DNA of 7,038 nt from an uncultured bacterium (GTDB taxonomy: Bacteria > Cloacimonadota > Cloacimonadia > Cloacimonadales > Cloacimonadaceae): NCBI GenBank assembly GCA_937924555.1, contig CALDSN010000024.1, positions 1-7,038 on the forward strand, read 5' to 3'. This document shows, piece by piece, positions 4,521 to 7,038 of this stretch. A program made the position numbers and the translations under genes. The notes under the pieces were generated by a model. That model saw nothing but the letters and a program-made list of their open reading frames with translations. It searched no databases and was not told the origin of the DNA. How positions within the stretch are numbered: position 1 is the first letter of the stretch; each line of letters starts with the position of its first letter.

Positions 4521-6992
4521 ATGAAAAGACTTATGCTCCTGCTGATCGTAGCTTTATCTTTAAGCTCTGTATTTGGATTGACTGCTGGAGACATCGCCAT
4601 TATTGGTGTTAACACAGATGCAACAAAAAGCATTGCTTTTGTCGCTTTAGCAGATATACCTGCTAACACAACGATCTCTTTTTCAGACAATGCCTGGAAT
4701 GCCACAACCCAAGTTTGGCGAACTGGAGAAGGATTGTTTACCTGGTCACATACTTCTGTGGTAGCAAAGGGTACAGTAGTTACCGTTTCGATGCCTACGA
4801 CCTTTACCGCTACGATAGGCACAGTAACAAAATCAGGGAGTTTTGATTTATCTGCTACTGGAGATCAGGTACTAGCTTATGAGGGAACAACCGCACCTAC
4901 AGCAAATAGTTCGTCACTTTGGCTTTATGGCTTTTCGACTGAGAGTTTCGTTTGGGGTAACAATACCAACACATCTGATCTCCCAACAGCCCTTAGCAGT
5001 GCATTTATAGCACTGACCTCCTCAACTACAGAATTCGATAATGCTTATTTTGCTAATGGCTCTACTGCGCAGACGGCGGTTTCTGTATCTGGCACAAAGA
5101 CAGAGTTACTTGCTTTTTTCAATGATAACACCAAGTACTATAAAAACGATACCGGACCTCTGACGTTCCCGACCTATACGATTACTGTGGGTTCTGGTGC
5201 TGCTGCCACAATCACTGTCACCGGAACCATGAACGCTTTTTCTACCATCTCCGGCACAGCATCTGCTTATCAAAGCTACAAGGTATCCGGAGCTAATTTG
5301 ACTGCTGACATCAGTGTAACTGCTCCTGCAAGCTTTGAATTGTGCAAGACTTCCGGTGGCACCTACACCAGCGGACTTACTTTTGCTCAGTCCGGTGGAA
5401 CGGTTGCAGAGCAAGATGTATTTGTCCGTATTGCTGCTTCAGCAGGTGCAGGCACTCCAAGTGGGAATATTACCCATACTAGCTCTGGAGCCACACAGAT
5501 TGACAAATCTGTCAACGGTATTGTGTATAAAACCGAACCAACTAATCATGTGACTAATTTTATGGTTAGCACAGGTACTCCTTCCTATTCTGTGATTGAT
5601 GCAATTTGGGATGATGCCACAGGTATTGTAGTCCCCGATGGTTATCTGATAAAAGGCAGTAGCATTGGCTATTCCTCAATAATTGATCCGGTTGATGGCG
5701 CTGCCGAAGCTAACGCATCCTTGGTGCAGAATGTTGCTGCAGGAGTTGAGTCAGCCTCCTTTACAGGTCTGTCAGAACACACCACGTATTATTTTAAGAT
5801 ATATCCCTATACTAACTCGGGGACTAATATTGCTTACAAAACCAATGATACTGTCCCAACTGACGACTATACAACTACCTACGGACCGCCTGTTGCCCCT
5901 ACTGCGGACAGCGCAACAGCCGTTTCTCATGAAGGTTTCACCGCTCATTTTGATGCCGTTCCCGGAGCAACCAGTTATCGTATTGACGTGATGAATGGCA
6001 CTGCCCAAGCGGTTGCGACAGACCTCTTCTTCTCTGAATACATTGAAGGAAGCAGCAATAACAAAGCTATTGAGATATTTAATGGAACCGGTGCCACAGT
6101 TGACCTTTCTGATTACCGATTTGAGAACTGGTTTAATGGTACAAGTACTCCCTCTACATACACATTTACCGGCACTCTTGCGAATGGCGATACTTTTGTA
6201 TTGGCGTATCCATCAGCCAATGCCACAATTCTTGCCCTGGCAGACGCAACATCCTCAAACGCATCTTTTAATGGTGATGATGCTCTTGTCCTCAGAAAGA
6301 TCAGCACTAATACCATCGTGGATATCTTTGGAGTAATGGGGCAAGATCCCGGGACAGAATGGACGGCAACTGGTGGCTACACCACTGTAGATAGGACATT
6401 GGTACGCAAATCTACAGTTACTGGTGGGATAACAACTAACCCTTCAATTTCGACTCCTGCTGTAACCACGGATTTCCTTACTCTAGGAACAGAATGGGAT
6501 ATATACGCAGTGGATACTACCACATACCTCGGTTCACACACCATGGGCTCAACCGTCACTTTTGTGACAGGTTGGAACAACAAGGCTGTTAACAACACCG
6601 TTGTTCGTGTATATGGTCTGGACCCCGATTCTGATTATTCTTATCGTGTTCGTGCGGTTAACGACTATGGCACAAGCTCAAACTCGAATGTGGTCGAAGT
6701 AACTACCGGAGCAGAAACCGAAGGTGCTGGCGCAAACACCTCTATAAGCGGAGCAAGCACAGTAGTTTTAGTAGAGCCCCTTACAGGTTTCACCAATAAT
6801 AATGTCGAGATAGACCCCGATACCAGCACCAGTGACGACATATCCATATCTGTGGCTGCTACCGAAATTGCCATTCAATATTCCATCACAGCAAACGATG
6901 CAGCTCTTAGCGGTTTATTCTGGCTGAGCCATGCAGGTTTGGGATTCACCCCAGTGACCTGTAGGGTAAACGATGGAACAATAGTTGAGTGA
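4521..6992 (+). CDS. Secreted multidomain protein with lamin-tail and fibronectin-III domains, 3' end cut by adapter
   Basis: The readable part is 823 residues. Residues 1-19 are a signal peptide (MKRL, a Leu/Val core, then SSVFG), so the protein is exported. Residues 20-218 form a beta-rich domain common at the N-terminus of secreted FCB-group proteins (GDIAIIGVNTD, IPANTTISFSDNAW). Residues 230-335 are a beta-sandwich with the pattern ITVTGTMNAFSTISGT and VSGANLTADISVTAPASFEL, typical of Bacteroidetes surface proteins. Residues 338-450 are fibronectin-III-like. Residues 459-494 and 676-729 look like two halves of one fibronectin-III domain, split by a lamin-tail domain at about 500-675 (LFFSEYIEGSSNNKAIEIFN, GDDALVLRK, DIFGV). 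Residues 733-823 begin another region I cannot assign. No enzyme motif is seen, so an adhesive or structural role is likely. The final TGA uses adapter base 6992, so the gene continues beyond the genomic sequence and any C-terminal sorting signal is lost. Confidence 0.8.
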   Translation: MKRLMLLLIVALSLSSVFGLTAGDIAIIGVNTDATKSIAFVALADIPANTTISFSDNAWNATTQVWRTGEGLFTWSHTSVVAKGTVVTVSMPTTFTATIGTVTKSGSFDLSATGDQVLAYEGTTAPTANSSSLWLYGFSTESFVWGNNTNTSDLPTALSSAFIALTSSTTEFDNAYFANGSTAQTAVSVSGTKTELLAFFNDNTKYYKNDTGPLTFPTYTITVGSGAAATITVTGTMNAFSTISGTASAYQSYKVSGANLTADISVTAPASFELCKTSGGTYTSGLTFAQSGGTVAEQDVFVRIAASAGAGTPSGNITHTSSGATQIDKSVNGIVYKTEPTNHVTNFMVSTGTPSYSVIDAIWDDATGIVVPDGYLIKGSSIGYSSIIDPVDGAAEANASLVQNVAAGVESASFTGLSEHTTYYFKIYPYTNSGTNIAYKTNDTVPTDDYTTTYGPPVAPTADSATAVSHEGFTAHFDAVPGATSYRIDVMNGTAQAVATDLFFSEYIEGSSNNKAIEIFNGTGATVDLSDYRFENWFNGTSTPSTYTFTGTLANGDTFVLAYPSANATILALADATSSNASFNGDDALVLRKISTNTIVDIFGVMGQDPGTEWTATGGYTTVDRTLVRKSTVTGGITTNPSISTPAVTTDFLTLGTEWDIYAVDTTTYLGSHTMGSTVTFVTGWNNKAVNNTVVRVYGLDPDSDYSYRVRAVNDYGTSSNSNVVEVTTGAETEGAGANTSISGASTVVLVEPLTGFTNNNVEIDPDTSTSDDISISVAATEIAIQYSITANDAALSGLFWLSHAGLGFTPVTCRVNDGTIVE
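6006..6545 (+). other. Lamin-tail domain inserted within a fibronectin-III domain
   Basis: This stretch codes for residues about 496-675 of the secreted protein. It starts with the lamin-tail signature (LFFSEYIEGSSNNKAIEIFN) and ends near DIYAVDTTTYLGSHTM. Directly before it is the front half of a fibronectin-III domain ending in GATSYRIDV. Directly after it comes the usual continuation, with TFVTGWNNKAV and then YRVRAVNDYGTSSNSN. Reading across the insert restores a normal fibronectin-III domain, so this is a nested insertion rather than a domain in series. Confidence 0.6.
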
Positions 6993-7038
6993 GATCGGAA
7001 GAGCGTCGTGTAGGGAAAGAGTGTAGATCTCGGTGGTC
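6992..7038. other. Illumina TruSeq adapter contamination at the contig end
   Basis: From 6992 the sequence reads AGATCGGAAGAGC, then continues for 47 bases in exact agreement, as I recall it, with the reverse complement of the TruSeq universal adapter, ending in CTCGGTGGTC. It is synthetic, was left untrimmed before assembly and should be masked. The first A could by chance also be genomic, since the boundary is ambiguous by about one base. Confidence 0.97.

Noticed and set aside
5335..5991. Overlapping open frames inside the secreted protein gene, on both strands
   Set aside because: They lack ribosome binding sites and recognisable domains, and the main frame has a continuous, domain-supported protein. 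They are shadows of that gene.

Overview
The window is about 7 kb of assembled bacterial sequence and looks like the end of a contig. It carries a cell-surface polysaccharide locus followed by a large secreted multidomain protein, all on the + strand. Intergenic regions are short, the base composition is moderate, and clear Shine-Dalgarno (SD) sequences precede several genes (GGGAG before 15, GAGG before 1777, AAGGAG before 2755, GGGAGG before 4521). Lamin-tail, fibronectin-III and Bacteroidetes-style beta-sandwich domains in one secreted protein point to the Fibrobacteres-Chlorobi-Bacteroidetes (FCB) superphylum. Strong SD sites are unusual for Bacteroidetes proper, so a relative such as Cloacimonadota is my best guess. 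This is inference, with roughly even confidence.

Layout. Bases 15-1567 hold a two-gene overlapping unit: a NodB-type polysaccharide deacetylase and a left-handed beta-helix O-acyltransferase. Bases 1568-1776 are non-coding and structured. They hold a small GC-rich hairpin after the acyltransferase stop, a 25-bp inverted repeat built from 11-bp units, and a perfect 8-bp palindrome just upstream of a TATAAT box. Bases 1777-4415 hold a WbpP-like UDP-sugar 4-epimerase and then a divergent membrane phosphoglycosyl transferase. A possible 21-codon leader peptide overlaps the transferase start codon. Bases 4521-6991 hold a secreted protein with a signal peptide, a beta-sandwich domain, fibronectin-III domains and a lamin-tail domain that appears to be inserted inside one fibronectin domain.

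How the genes fit together (inference). The epimerase would supply an N-acetylated UDP-sugar such as UDP-GalNAc. The phosphoglycosyl transferase would load a sugar phosphate onto undecaprenyl phosphate to start a surface glycan. The acyltransferase and deacetylase would tune its acetylation. The secreted protein may be an unrelated neighbour or may be displayed on the same surface.

The last 47 bases (6992-7038) are not biological. They match the Illumina TruSeq adapter read in reverse complement. The apparent stop codon of the secreted protein takes its final A from the adapter, so that protein is truncated by the contig end and its true C-terminus is unknown.
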